DNA of 64,000 nucleotides from Aporrectodea caliginosa (Eukaryota > Annelida > Clitellata > Crassiclitellata > Lumbricidae), in NCBI GenBank assembly GCA_020284085.1, contig JACEVL010000936.1:186001-250000 (forward strand), given 5' to 3'. Shown here in pieces: positions 44,880 through 56,054 of this stretch. Position 1 is the first letter of the stretch, and every line of letters starts with the position of its first letter. The notes below the pieces were generated by a model. It did no database searches. It was not told the origin of the DNA and saw nothing but the letters and a program-made list of their open reading frames with translations. A program made the position numbers and the translations under genes.

Positions 44880-45112
44880 CGAATTCAAACTCTGCTTCTG
44901 CATCTTTTTCTTTTACAATGACAGTGTACATCTTCATCTTCTGTTTCTTCTTATTCGTATTTCCATTCCTCTACTTCGTCCTCTTTTACTTCTTGCTCTC
45001 TTCTTCCTCCTTTCTTATTCTTTTCTTAATCATCTTCTAGCCTACTTCTTCTTTATTTTCTTTTTCCTTCTTCCTTCATTCTTCTTCTCCTTCTGCTTCA
45101 CTGGTCTCCATT
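44880..45112 (+). repeat. Polypyrimidine tract
   Basis: About 220 bp are strongly biased to T and C on the plus strand (TTCTTCTT, CCTCTACTTC), directly after myosin exon f. Overlapping open frames of 83-137 codons are artefacts of the low complexity. Confidence 0.85.
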
Positions 45113-45159
45113 TTCCTCGGTCATAATGTCAAGTCCACTGCGCCCATTAAAATGTGAAA

Positions 45160-45300
45160 TGTTCGCCGTTTTCCTATAGCGACCGTATATGGCCTCGACC
45201 CTGTTCAAATTTCAATGAATTGATCGCGTGAGATCCTTCACCACCGCTGCCAGTTTGAATAGGCGCCACGTCACTTAAGGTCCCCGTGCAAAGAACGTTA
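45160..45300 (-). repeat. Inverted partner of the 42450-42590 repeat
   Basis: The complement reads CTATAACGTTC, GGCAGCGGTGGTGAAGGAT, CGATCAATTCATTGAA and GGTCGAGGCCATATACG, the same order as at 42450-42590. Confidence 0.7.
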
Positions 45301-45446
45301 TAGCTCGATATTTAAAACTCTGAAATACGTCAGCATCTGGAAGCGAACAGCGAACTGCATGCTATCTAACACAGAGGTGCATGAGACGCAGCTCTTACCA
45401 ATCTGTCCAGCGTAGTCTTGGTATGTGTCTGTTTCTTTCTAATATT

Positions 45447-45828
45447 GCATTGTGTGGGATTTCGTCAACTGATATTCTCTCTCTACATGTCCAAACCTTC
45501 GGTGTCTTCGTTAAACGACCTTATCTAGCAGAGTTGTTGGGATGCCTAATTTTATAGTCTTACATGCATACAATCGTTTCTTATTTTCAATTGTCTGAAA
45601 TCCCTGCCATCTTCCGCAGCCAAATCATTTCTGCTGTAAGTATAATTCGTTTAACATCTTGATTTTGCATTGTCTAACATTACGCGGCGACCAGGAAATT
45701 TTATGCGATTTAGGAGTTTTTACGAAACCTGAAATTTATTGGCTAGAAATGAAACTTTAAAAAGGTGTCTAATTAACGTGAAATTTTTAGGATTTAACGA
45801 CATCTTGCGGTTGTCAGAGGCATTGGCG

Positions 45829-45835
<7 letters not shown>
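45447..45835 (+). repeat. Direct repeat, first copy
   Basis: GCATTGTGTGGGATTTCGTC, TGTCCAAACC, CCTGCCATCTTCCGCAGCCA, TGCTGTAAGTATAA, GATTTTGCATTGTC and GACATCTTGCGGTTG recur in the same order at 47067-47715. An (AAT)n run (45831-45900) sits at its end. Confidence 0.75.

Positions 45836-45900
<65 letters not shown>
45831..45900. repeat. (AAT)n microsatellite
   Basis: This is a perfect AAT run of about 23 units. The poly-Leu and poly-Asn frames over it are artefacts. Confidence 0.97.
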
Positions 45901-45901
<1 letters not shown>

Positions 45902-46317
45902 CCTGGTCTGGGATGCGACCGTGACTGACACCCTGGCCGCTTCTTATTTGTCGGACACTTCCCGGACGGTTGGAGCGGCGGCCGAAAGAGCAGCAGTTCG
46001 GAAACATGAGAAATATCAACCGCTATCTGCTACGCACTTCTTCATCCCTCTGGCTTTCGAGACCATGGGTCCAATAAACCACGAAGGCCAGGCCTTTCTC
46101 TCTGACCTAGGAAAAAACTCAGTGCGGTCACTGGGGACCCACGTGAAACGTCATTTCTTTACCAGCGTAATCCTTAACAATACAACGCTATAACGCAATC
46201 GCGTTCCGAGGCACTTTCGCCAACCAGGACACCGACGAGTAGGGTCATCTCCAGACAAATTACATCATATAGTAATCTCTAAGTCCCTGAGGGATCCTGT
46301 ATACCTCGGGGCATAAA

Positions 46318-46344
46318 AAAAAAATAATAATAATAATAATAATA

Positions 46345-46410
<66 letters not shown>

Positions 46411-46415
46411 TAATA
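46318..46415. repeat. (AAT)n microsatellite
   Basis: This is an AAT run interrupted near 46346. It is followed by a short retroelement tail, TTTATTAAGCGCCTGACAAA. Confidence 0.95.
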
Positions 46416-46829
46416 ATCTTTTCTTTATTAAGCGCCTGACAAACGCACTGCGCTGTACATTTACATGTTATGCAATTGAACAATCTTAACTACTAATAGA
46501 ACAGACAGCCTGCAATACAACGGCGCTAATAGCAGCCTACAAAGCATATCCGCCGTACGGGGCTCGAAATCGGTACCTCTCGCTCTCTACGCCAGATATT
46601 ATCCAATGCGCTATCGGGCCCCCCTTACCTTACCTTTAAAGACGCTTCATCTCGAGTTGAACGGGGATATGATATCTATCTATAGGTTCGAGAGTTTAAT
46701 GACATCTTGTGGCAACAAAGGTCGATGACGTTTACAGGAATTATTTGGTACTGTACTAACTGTTGCTATGGAATAATACAGCTGTATAATACTTAAGCAC
46801 TTACGCATATGTGTAACTGTGTAGGCTAT

Positions 46830-46874
46830 GTTATATATATATATATATATATATAATTATTATATATATAATTT
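46830..46874. repeat. (TA)n microsatellite
   Basis: This is an AT/TA run with a short imperfect hairpin. Similar runs lie at 47938-47960 and 13250-13275. Confidence 0.9.
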
Positions 46875-47066
46875 TTTTATATGAAGTGTATTAGTATGTA
46901 TGCGGTTTTTTATCAGTGCCAAACACGTGTAATTTCATTATATAGGAGTAAATGGTAATAATGGTAAATATTGAGTGGTTGTTTCTTATAACAGTCATGT
47001 TCTGCTTTTAAAAGGTGTCGTAAGGGAACTTTCTTATAGAGGGGTTCAAGGATTGGTGCGAATCTT

Positions 47067-47715
47067 GCATTGTGTGGGTCCTGTGGGATTTGGTCAACTG
47101 GCATTCTCTCTACTTGTCCAAACCATCGGAGTCTTCAGTGAACGACTTTGTCTTACAGAGTTCATCATCATATTCATCATATTCGTTTATTCAGCACAAA
47201 ACTGTCGACAAAACGCAACAGAATACACGAGTTATTGAGAGAGGCTGTTTTTCATCTAGTAGACGTTTTTGAAAAGCATGCGTGGTACGAAGATCTTGCT
47301 GTTCTTAGTTGTAAGTTCAAAGGGATGAGGCCTGGGGCGTAGGTTATAATTGCTAACAGACCGAGTAGGAAAAAGCCTGCGGAGGACATGGTTGTTATCC
47401 AGTTGTTTGGATACCTAATGCTTGCTTAATGCCAGCGTCTCCAATTTTTCTGCAGTTTTGAGATCCCTGCGATCTTCCGCAGCCAACTCATCCCTGCTGT
47501 AAGTATAAGTCTTTTCTCATCCTGATTTTGCATTGTCCATCAATACTTGGCACCGAAAAGTATTGTTCGAGTAACGAATTTGTATGTAACCTCAAAGTTA
47601 TAGGCTGGAATGCAAATTTTAAAAAGGTGTCTAATCGAACTTTGTAACTGACGTGACATTTTTAGGGTTTAATGACATCTTGCGGCTGCCAGAGCCATTT
47701 GCGTCTTCCTAACTT
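47067..47715 (+). repeat. Direct repeat, second copy with insertion
   Basis: This copy matches 45447-45835 but is split by about 230 bp (roughly 47165-47395). The conserved block CTGCGATCTTCCGCAGCC...CTGCTGTAAGTATAA is preceded by TTTTTCTGCAG, so it looks like a 44-nt exon; it is open as FEIPAIFRSQLIPA. Confidence 0.7.
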
Positions 47716-48129
47716 ACAGATTTTCTATAAATATTAATAATAATGCAAATTTTAAAAGAAATTTTATTTGGTGTAATGGGAAAGCTTCTTAAAATAATGC
47801 TGAAACTTTTTCTCATGTATATTCCCAAGCTCGCCATGTTCTATTGTCACTAAAGGTCTGTTCAAAGACAAAGTTATTACCAGTTCAGATATTGAGAAGT
47901 TTTGATAAATCTGAACTATGAGTTATTATTTTAGTACTTATATATATATATATATATATATCTTTATATATAAATATATATAATTGCAATTAAATCTTTT
48001 TTGTTTAACGACATCGTACTGCATCAAAATACATGGGCGTCGATAGGAACAATTTTGCTTTAGTATACTTGCTGTTTGACGACAGTGTCATAACAAAGAT
48101 TATTAACGGCACCCTCCTCCTCTCCACAG

Positions 48130-48175
48130 GCTTCGGACTGGCACTACCAGATTACGGGCAGTGGCTGAGTTTGAA
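48130..48175 (+). CDS. Doubtful further myosin exon
   Basis: The acceptor CTCCTCTCCACAG precedes GCTTCGGACTGGCACTACC. One frame reads ASDWHYQITGSG and then a stop, resembling the (S)DYHYLNQSG segment that follows in myosin heads. The phase left by exon f instead selects LRTGTTRLRAVAEFE, which is open to GAA|GTAAAT but does not look like myosin. Either an exon is missing between them or the gene is broken here. Confidence 0.3.
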
Positions 48176-48234
48176 GTAAATAACAAAGAGAAATTTCGTT
48201 AGTTGCTGTTTGACGACGCTGTATCTTAACATAG

Positions 48235-48465
48235 GACTGCCTTGGCTCAACGCCGGGCATTTGCTGTGGTTGGTCCCTCTACTTGGAATGACCTTCCCCC
48301 TCATTAAGGACTAAACTAATTACTAGTTTTTCCTCTTTGGTCTCTCGTTCTTTAAAGACGTTTCTTTTCGCCCGGGGTTTTCGTGCTGAGAGCGCTTCTG
48401 AATAGTTATTCTGAGGGAGGCGCTATATAAATCTTTAGATACAATACAATACAATACAATAGATG
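48235..48465 (+). mobile_element. LINE polymerase C-terminus and 3' tail
   Basis: ALAQRRAFAVVGPSTWNDLP, then SLVSRSLKTFLFARGF, are the classic last 40 residues of LINE ORF2. CTATATAAAT (48423-48432) and an (ATACA)n tail follow. Confidence 0.85.
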
Positions 48466-48511
48466 GTTAGCGTCGCCATCCTTGCTCTGCGTTGGGACTG
48501 GTACCAACCAA

Positions 48512-48558
48512 AAACAGTCATCTTATACTTTAAAATTTAAAGTATAAGATGACTGTTT
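48512..48558. repeat. Near-perfect 47-bp palindrome
   Basis: AAACAGTCATCTTATACTTT and its complement flank an AT-only centre of 7 nt (AAAATTT, itself nearly palindromic). Confidence 0.95.
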
Positions 48559-49019
48559 GAACGTTTAATGGTTAACGCAGTTCTCACTATATACGTAAGA
48601 AATATTTGTCTGAGAGGTGTCTAAAATGATCAGAAGCAGGTTACAGAGAAAACGACCTCTAGCGGCATAACCAAATCACACGAGCGCCTGCATTTGTGAG
48701 ACTTCAGATTTTCATCGCATTTTATGTGGGAACTGTTCTCCACCTATCGCTTAGATCGGTTGAGCAAGCGACCAGTGTTTTTTCATGAACGAAACGAAAA
48801 CGAAAACGAAAAAATTAGGCAATCATTGACGAAAACGAATACGACAACTAGAAGGAACTAAAACTAAATATAAGCGCAAAGGAATAAATGTACAACGAAA
48901 TAAAAACGAGATCAATATTGAACTCTTGAACAAAAACTATAGAAAACAGAAGTATCTATTTTGTTAGAATTTTCGGCGGTTAAATGGCGCGAAATGTATA
49001 AATTACTGTCACCCTATCC

Positions 49020-49115
49020 CACCCGGATCTTTATGCACTAGATTAGATTAGATTAATCTAGCTAATACGGCTGGAATAGATTATTCAATCTTACATTAGA
49101 TTAGATTAGATTTGC
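49020..49115. repeat. (GATTA)n simple repeat
   Basis: There are two runs of AGATTAGATTAGATT separated by about 45 bp. Confidence 0.8.
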
Positions 49116-49310
49116 CTATCCTGGACTGTATTCAATTAGATGCTGGTATCTTATGCCATAGGAACGGTAAGAAATATTCAAAATAATTATACACCTCTTT
49201 TAAATGCGCTATTTGCCTTATAAGTAAAAGCTACAAACAAACAGCAACAGTTCGTAGGCTCTGCCTGTCGGATAAGTTGTAAGCTGCATTATTCCATTGG
49301 AACGGTGAGA

Positions 49311-49375
49311 ATCTATCAATCAATCAATCAATCAATCATTCATTCAATCAATCAGTCAGTCTCAATCAATCAAAT
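49311..49375. repeat. (CAAT)n microsatellite
   Basis: ATCAATCAATCAATCAATCA leads into decayed units. It probably ends a retroelement copy, since TCGTTTATTTGTGGTCATTA follows. Confidence 0.85.
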
Positions 49376-49379
49376 TCGT

Positions 49380-50100
49380 TTATTTGTGGTCATTAAGCTG
49401 ACATAGACGCAACTTAAACAGACAGTTTTCTTCAGGGCATTCTGGAGACAGTCATGGAACAAAGATTAAATATCTTACTAGACGTGATTACAAAGCATAC
49501 GTGAAACATAGTTACGGTGATCTTTAATAGGTAATGGGACGTATCAGAATCATTTCTGTCGACGTCAACTACCCTTGTTGCACATAAGACGTCGTTAAAC
49601 TCTTCATCCATCCATTGGCTTCAGCAGGTTTTTCCATCTTTCGGTTTTCGATCCGAATTCTCCACTGGGTGGAGACATTTGAATGCAATTTCAATCGAAG
49701 TTACCTTCGACTGACGTGTTGGGAGTTATGACATATTAGCATCATAAAATCCAGCGAAAAACTAACAAACGAAATAAACACAACTAAGCAAAAATTACGA
49801 ATAATTTATCTAACACCAGATAAATACTTTAAAGACGTGAACGACCACATAAGACGTCATTAACAGCATAGAAGGATTTTGATATTTATCAACACCTTTT
49901 TTAAGGGGTGAATCCTTGTATAAATAATTATATTTGAGCCTACGTTTTTATTATGTTTACGACAACCATATTTCTATGTATTTAGAGTACGATGTAAAAA
50001 TCGAGGTATTGGTTAAAGTCAGTATGATAACGCAAGGAACGAATGGTCCGTGCCCCTAACGGTGCATGCGGTAATTTAAGGTTCTTCAAAGGCGTATTAT
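49380..50100. other. No gene recognised
   Basis: The stretch is AT-rich. GACGTCGTTAAACTCTTCAT with CCATCC at 49589 resembles a LINE tail also seen at about 51765. Confidence 0.4.
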
Positions 50101-50104
50101 TATT

Positions 50105-50215
50105 GACTAGCAACTTCTATAGCGCCAGTGGCTAATGCACAAGGCATCAAAAGATGGCGCACCAAAACCAAGTCTTAATCAGGTCAACATCCAGAAGCTC
50201 ACAGTCCGCAAGACA
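50105..50215 (-). mobile_element. Dispersed repeat family C copy
   Basis: CAACTTCTATAGCGCCAGTG, TAATGCACAAGGCATCAA and TTAATCAGGTCAACATCCAG are the clearest family C landmarks in the window. Confidence 0.7.
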
Positions 50216-50399
50216 GAGAGACAACTTCTATAGTGCCGTGTTTCATCCAGAGGTTTGGGTCGTGTGTGTGTATTGGTGGGTATGCACGGGTGTGTGCGGA
50301 TGTGTGTTTGTGTGTACCTACGTCCTGTGTATACGATTACTTGAGGTGTCACCATATATTTAATTAATTTAAGTCGGGCGCTACACTGAAACACGCGTT

Positions 50400-51230
50400 T
50401 CCGGAAGAGCAGCGCCGCGCGGCTAAGAATTTATTTAACGGGAGGACCATTCCCGCTTTTGGAATAGGTCTTAAACGCCGCAACGATGGAAAAGAACGAA
50501 TTAAGATGGCAATTAGATCGTTTAGGTGGTTTATTTATTTAAAAGGACAGACACGAACAACCAACATACATAAGCAAAACACGCACAGGGACAGACAGAT
50601 ATTGGTTCTTATATCAGTTCTATTTATTCAACAAACATTTATTGGAAAACTAATGCGATGCATTTAAATTGTTTGAAACTTTAATTTGCATGTTCGTGCT
50701 TCAATCTTACATATTAGTAGTTAATTTGTGCAAATAATATCTATGCTTTATTCCATATGCAGAGGCAGAAAGCGTTTATTCATAATGACATCAATGACCG
50801 GTTGTTGAAAGTGAAAAATATGTAGCATCGTATAAACGCGTTTCAAAGGTGTCTTAAACGAACAGAGTTTAATATCGTCAGTATTATAGTTTTGACACGA
50901 TTCAACCCCTCCAAAATTCTGACAGTGCCAATTAAATTTGCTACAATTTCGGCAAGACTATTATTTTTTCATATTTTCAATCGACCCACTAAATTTTCTA
51001 AAATTATTACCCGACTAACAAATATTATCTCTAAAATTCCTCCTTAACATGACCCAATTCGACTTTCAGGTCCTTTCAAACCATTGACAGCTCTGAAGGT
51101 GATAGTCCAAAACGCGCAACTCATATTTTGTTAAATGTTCGATTTGTTAAATGCACCACCTTGAGGCACCTTTAAAACATTTAATTTGACTCTATATGAG
51201 GAATATAAAAAATCTACTTCGGCACTGGAT
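50400..51230. other. No gene recognised
   Basis: The stretch is AT-rich intergenic DNA. No splice-flanked open frame. Confidence 0.45.
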
Positions 51231-51234
51231 AACT

Positions 51235-51335
51235 CCACCACTGTTTGTACTCTGACAGTGTCAGTCCCAAGCCTGGATAAAAGAGGAGGGCGACGTTAAT
51301 TATCTTTATTATCACACAGTGTCGTTAAACTCAAA
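51235..51335 (+). mobile_element. LINE/SINE 3' fragment
   Basis: CAGTCCCAAGCCTGGATAAA with AGAGGAGGG, then CACAGTGTCGTTAAACTCAA, match the motif set near 7906-7975 and 54830-54870. Confidence 0.5.
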
Positions 51336-52274
51336 CTACTACCACGAACTTCACAAATATTGGCAAAAAATGTTCAAACTTTATGGTCTGAAGGACTCAA
51401 GATTTCGTAAAACACGTGCTACCACCATCACTACCACCACCAATAATAATACTACTAATAATACTAATAATACTAATAACGCTAATGATACTACTACTTG
51501 CTAATAGTCTATATTTTACGCTATGTTTCTACGGATGGCGTAGATTTTTGAATTCTTTTGAATCGTTAATTCCCAGTATCAACTGCACGCGTACATCGGC
51601 ACATACGCTTGGGGATTGGTCAAAATAAACCGATAAGATTGGACACCTTTTAAATGTATGTCGTGAGTGCAATATAGCCATCACAGAACCCTAAACTTAT
51701 AAATGAGAGCTGTAATATGCCAAAACTAATCTTTGTCGACGGAAACGGCCTATGTTGTCATAAGCTGTCGTTAAACTGTGGATCCATCCATCCAACTTCA
51801 GTTATTAGACTGTGACAATTCAGAGGGCGATGCAAAATATCAATTATTAGTTACACTGAAGTGGATTTATGCATGGAACGAATGTGCTGTGCCCTCAACG
51901 GTTTACGGTCATATAAAGGTCTTCAATGGCGTTGTAATTATCAACTAGTAACTTCTATTGCGCCGCTGTATAACGCACAAAGGCTTCAACCTATGGCCCG
52001 CAAAGATATTTTAAGCTTGTTTATCACCCAATGCCCCAAAATATTGTCCTAGTTTTTAACTCAGAAAAATTATTCCGTACACACCTCTTTTATGGACACC
52101 TACCGCCCTATAAATAAAAACGGCAAGACCGTATAACCAATACGACGAATTTCCCTTTGGTCGCCGGTTGTATATAATTATAATGATGCAAGGAACTTTT
52201 CGATATTTTTATGTGACGCCCATTATGACATCATGTACCGCGGGCTGTCGCCATTTGCCGACCCAGGGGTCATT

Positions 52275-52385
52275 CCAATGAGACAGACAGGCGGACGGAC
52301 AGACAGGCACACAGATAGACAAACAGGCAGATAGATAGACACCAACAGACATACAGACAGAGTCACAGATACATACACACCACAG
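52275..52385. repeat. (AGAC)n simple repeat
   Basis: This is an impure AGACAGACAG array with GATAGATAG variants. Confidence 0.9.
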
Positions 52386-52581
52386 CCCCCCACTGAATAC
52401 ATCCTATAACGTTGCAACTCCATCCTTCAATGGATCCTACGGTTACTGAGGAGAGTTGAGGATGCGGGCGGATACTCTTTACGCGAAGAGAGAATTAATT
52501 GTATCAGAGAAACGATAATTGGATACCACTGATTTCCATACATAATCCAATATTTAACGACATCCTATAGCTACAAAGGCT

Positions 52582-52845
52582 GTTGACGTCTTTAAAGTTG
52601 TTGATGTATTTCCGTTCATTTTCTTGTAATGTTCTCACAAATGTTCTTTCTCCTTTCTCGTCTTTGATTCCGTTTCTGATAAGATGCTGACGTATTTAAA
52701 GTTTCTGACGATTTAAGTTCATTTTCATATAATTTCTATCAACAGTTTTCTTTTTCCTTTCTTGGCTTTGATTCCGTTTCTGATAAGATGTAGACGTATT
52801 TAAAGTTTCTGCCGGATTAAGTTCATTTCCGTATAATGTTAATAA
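52582..52845 (+). repeat. Tandem repeat, about 108-bp unit, 2.4 copies
   Basis: GACGTATTTAAAGTTTCTGA, CTTTGATTCCGTTTCTGATA and AGTTCATTTTC recur in order at about 52582, 52690 and 52795. Confidence 0.85.
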
Positions 52846-52999
52846 TAATTGTTGCTTAAATAGAAGCTGGATTGATTAAAAGGATTCTTGCCAAAGTAGA
52901 AGTTGGATTGCTGAAAAATAAAAATGCTACAACGGGCGAATAATTTGGAAAGCTAAATCGATAGACTACCCTAGCTTCAACGACAGCTTTGTCTTTGAC

Positions 53000-54245
53000 T
53001 CGCCTTGACTCGTGATGGAGTTAATTGTGACTCGTGTACAATTTTAACAAGTTTGTATATGCGTACCAGTATGTTTGTTTATATAATATGTTTATATATT
53101 TGTACATTTTTGTATGTATCTGTACATATACATGGACATTATACATGTATGCCTCACAAGTTGAGTCCTTGGGCCTGTCTTTTTCAGTCTTTCTTCTCCC
53201 TATCTGCCAAATTGAACTCAGGAATAATACAATGGTTCAGCAAGATGCTGCTGTTATTCGGCTCTATGCCTCTGTCTCTGCCACAAAAAAGATGTAACGT
53301 TACAGTTGGTCAATGTAAGATTCGTTCAGGAGGAAGAGAGCATTATGGATTCCCATTCTGATCCCTTGTTTGAACATACTTGTAACTGATAACGCTTGTG
53401 AAGGGCTCCCAGAATGTGCTTTATTAAAGTCCATACACATTGGACAGGTTGTGCCCCCGTGGCCATGGACCAGTTTATACTAATTCTGGACCCCTTTGCA
53501 GTGCAAAGTTGCTATCACTTGATAATGATGGAATTGAACTGTTCTAAAGGTCAAGCTCATTCAAAAGACTAAAAGAGGACAATTAATATTTAAAGAAAGA
53601 CATTTAATGGTATTTCAAGATAGACCTTCCAACCGAGGACGTCACTGTTTCAGGACAACACCTAATATGTAGGCTATTGCCTATTTATATATCTGTATCA
53701 GGGCCGTATTAACTTAGGTGTAGGCCCCAGTGCACCGCTGTGGTGGAAGCCCATAGCACGCTGCAGGCCAGCAGTGATAGGCTCTAATATACTTTATTTC
53801 GCACAAAGCAGAACAGAGAAACTAAGCAAACTTACATTTGCAAACACAGAGGCATCCATACACAAACCTGCATAATCTTTGTTTTCTGAAAAGTTCCTTC
53901 AAACTGTCTTACAGCAGTTGTGCTTATCAGCCTCTGTCCTTAGGACAAACATTTCTGTGATGTAGGCCAGTCTCTAAGCCAACCCAGTTATGAATGGTAA
54001 ACGACTTCGTTTTCGGCTGGACAGTCTTCTCCGCATATTCCATCAAAAGCACATGAAACAGACTTTCATCCTTTATTTTATACTCACATTCACTAAAGGA
54101 TGCTAGTGGTACAAGACTTTTGGAATCACCTTCTAAGAAGGGAGAGATTTGAAACTATATTTTTCATTGATATACAATTTTAACATATAAATAAATATAT
54201 CATCATCAAAACCTCCATAGCTGTTCATGCATACTTGATAACATA
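53000..54245. other. No gene recognised
   Basis: Open frames at 53005-53361 show no domain. A hAT-like end, CAGGGCCGTATTAACTTAGG, lies at about 53699 without a partner. Confidence 0.4.
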
Positions 54246-54802
54246 TACATCTACACAGTGGCGTCACTAGGGTTGGTGTCACCCGGTGCGGTAACTCATG
54301 GTGGCACCCCATGTACACCCTCCCTTTTCAGACCAAGCAGAATCCTTAGAAATGATTTTTGTACTAATGTTACCCGTAAATCGTAATTCCTGTATATAAC
54401 AGAATGTAATGGTAAATATAGTTATATTAACAACTAGCAGAATTAAATATTACAAATGCATTTTGTTACTTTTATTTCTTATTTTAATCATTTACCATCA
54501 GGTCAGCAGTTACATCATTAAAAATCAAATTAGCAAATATTGGTGGACTGTGGAGGGCAATGAAGGTGCCTGCAGCCTCCTTATAAAATAATGTTTAAAG
54601 ACTACAGAAATTTATATTATAATTTATAATAACTACAGTAGTGTCAATAATTGGCACATTTTATATAGCCTAATAAGGAAAAATAATTGGAAATTTTGGC
54701 TGATTATTTATTAAAACATTGTAGGCTAATATAGGAATATTATCAATTAAAATCAGGTTAGCAATAAAAAAAAATATTGATATATGGCAATATACTCATA
54801 AA

Positions 54803-54998
54803 CTCCGCCTCAGGTTCCTGCTATGAAACCTGTGCCGGTCCCAAGCCCGGGTAAAGGAGGAGGGTTCCGCGGAGGGTTTGCAGCCCTCCCGGGTAAAACA
54901 AATTACCGCAACAGAAACGACACAGATTAACGTGGAGAGGCTGTGTCGCCCGATGCGCTGATAGCGCGAGGAAGGACTAAGTGCTAAGTAAGTAAGTA
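54803..54998 (+). mobile_element. Short retroposon nested in the hAT fossil
   Basis: The 11-bp duplication ATACTCATAAA lies at 54792-54802 and 54999-55009. The insert carries CCGGTCCCAAGCCCGGGTAA and ends with an (AGTA)n run. It is about 196 bp, either a SINE or a 5'-truncated LINE; the same core occurs at about 7906 and 51265. Confidence 0.85.
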
Positions 54999-55253
54999 AT
55001 ACTCATAAAATGAAATAATACAAAAAACACGAACAAATACGCAAGCATTTCAGCACCTAGTGAACATCTCGACTAGATCAGAACTTTCATTTCCTAGCTT
55101 TCAAGACTGCGAACTTGTGAATCACTTAATCGAAATCAGTAGGCCTACCTTAGAGAGGCGACGAGAGATCGGAACACATGGAGAAGGCTGACTATGACGG
55201 TCGCTAGGATTCAGCGAATCGACGGCACAAGGTGACCTTACGGCAATAGGCAA

Positions 55254-55442
55254 CTATAATATCGCAAGACCAGAACACCTTGACTGTCCCATGGTAGATC
55301 GTAAATAGTTCTTTATAAGTTTAAGCTTTGAAAAGCTTTTCTCACATAAAGCCAAAGACACACAGATCGTCAGAAATAATTTTAGGCTTTCTGAAAGGGC
55401 TGGGGGAGATTCCACGAAGCCCCATTCAGCAATGAATGTCAA
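55254..55442 (-). pseudogene. hAT transposase dimerisation-domain remnant
   Basis: The minus frame reads LKLFLTICVSLALCEKSFSK and LKLIKNYLRSTMGQSRCSGL. This is the conserved CExxFSKLKxIKxYLRSTMxxxRLSxLA block at the C-terminus of hAT transposases. Upstream sequence is broken by stops. Confidence 0.88.
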
Positions 55443-56054
55443 AACGTCTTATATTGCCCAATCTTTGGCTTAGGCTACTCCAGATTAATCTCTGCTGCTT
55501 TCAGATTCCTTCTCAGCCTTGGTAGGCCTATTTCTATTAAAAGTGTACTCTCAGACACTTCATCATAGAAAGTAGTCAATTTTGAAATGGACACCGATCA
55601 ACTCTTCTTCAGAGGGAGCTATCAGACTATTCACTTGAACAGTCTCAGACATGGCTGCTACTTCTTTGATTGCTTGTTCAGTTGAATGCTTCACCAGGTG
55701 ACTGTGCTTCTCGTTTAGAGAAAGTCCTAGTTAGTGCCTCTAGCTTTTTCACCAAGTTGAAGCATTGTTGTAACTGCATGGGTAATATTGACGGCACTGA
55801 CCGTAGCGCATTAGAAGGCTCTAACAAGTAAATTAGTATAGAGTTTCAGCTTGAGGTAAATTGATACAATACATGTAAGCTGGGCTTACGAAAAATGTTT
55901 TTGTTGTCTGTTACTGTTAATTTAAATATAATAAATTTCTGCTGAAACTCTGAAAAAAATTTGCTTAGACAGTCATTTTGTCACTTTGGTGTCACCCCTA
56001 CGATGGTGACACCCGGTGCGGTCCGCACCCCCTAGTGACGCCACTGCATCTACA

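Larger units (their letters stand above)
54256..56046 (-). mobile_element. hAT transposon fossil with perfect target duplication
   Basis: The termini are CAGTGGCGTCACTAGGG and CCCCTAGTGACGCCACTG, with GTGTCACCCGGTGCGGT just inside each end. CATCTACA is duplicated at 54248-54255 and 56047-56054. A decayed transposase dimerisation domain (55254-55442, minus) identifies the family. A short retroposon is nested at 54803-54998. Confidence 0.93.

Noticed and set aside
44713..45126. 137-codon frame as a longer myosin exon
   Set aside because: After SNEQ the frame runs into the polypyrimidine tract; the donor CAAAG|GTCAGA at 44861 ends the homologous part.
45720..46019. Poly-Leu and poly-Asn frames
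   Set aside because: They are translations of the (AAT)n microsatellites at 45831-45900 (and similarly 46318-46415).
53005..53361. 118-codon open frame
   Set aside because: No domain, repeat-like codon usage and no splice or promoter support.
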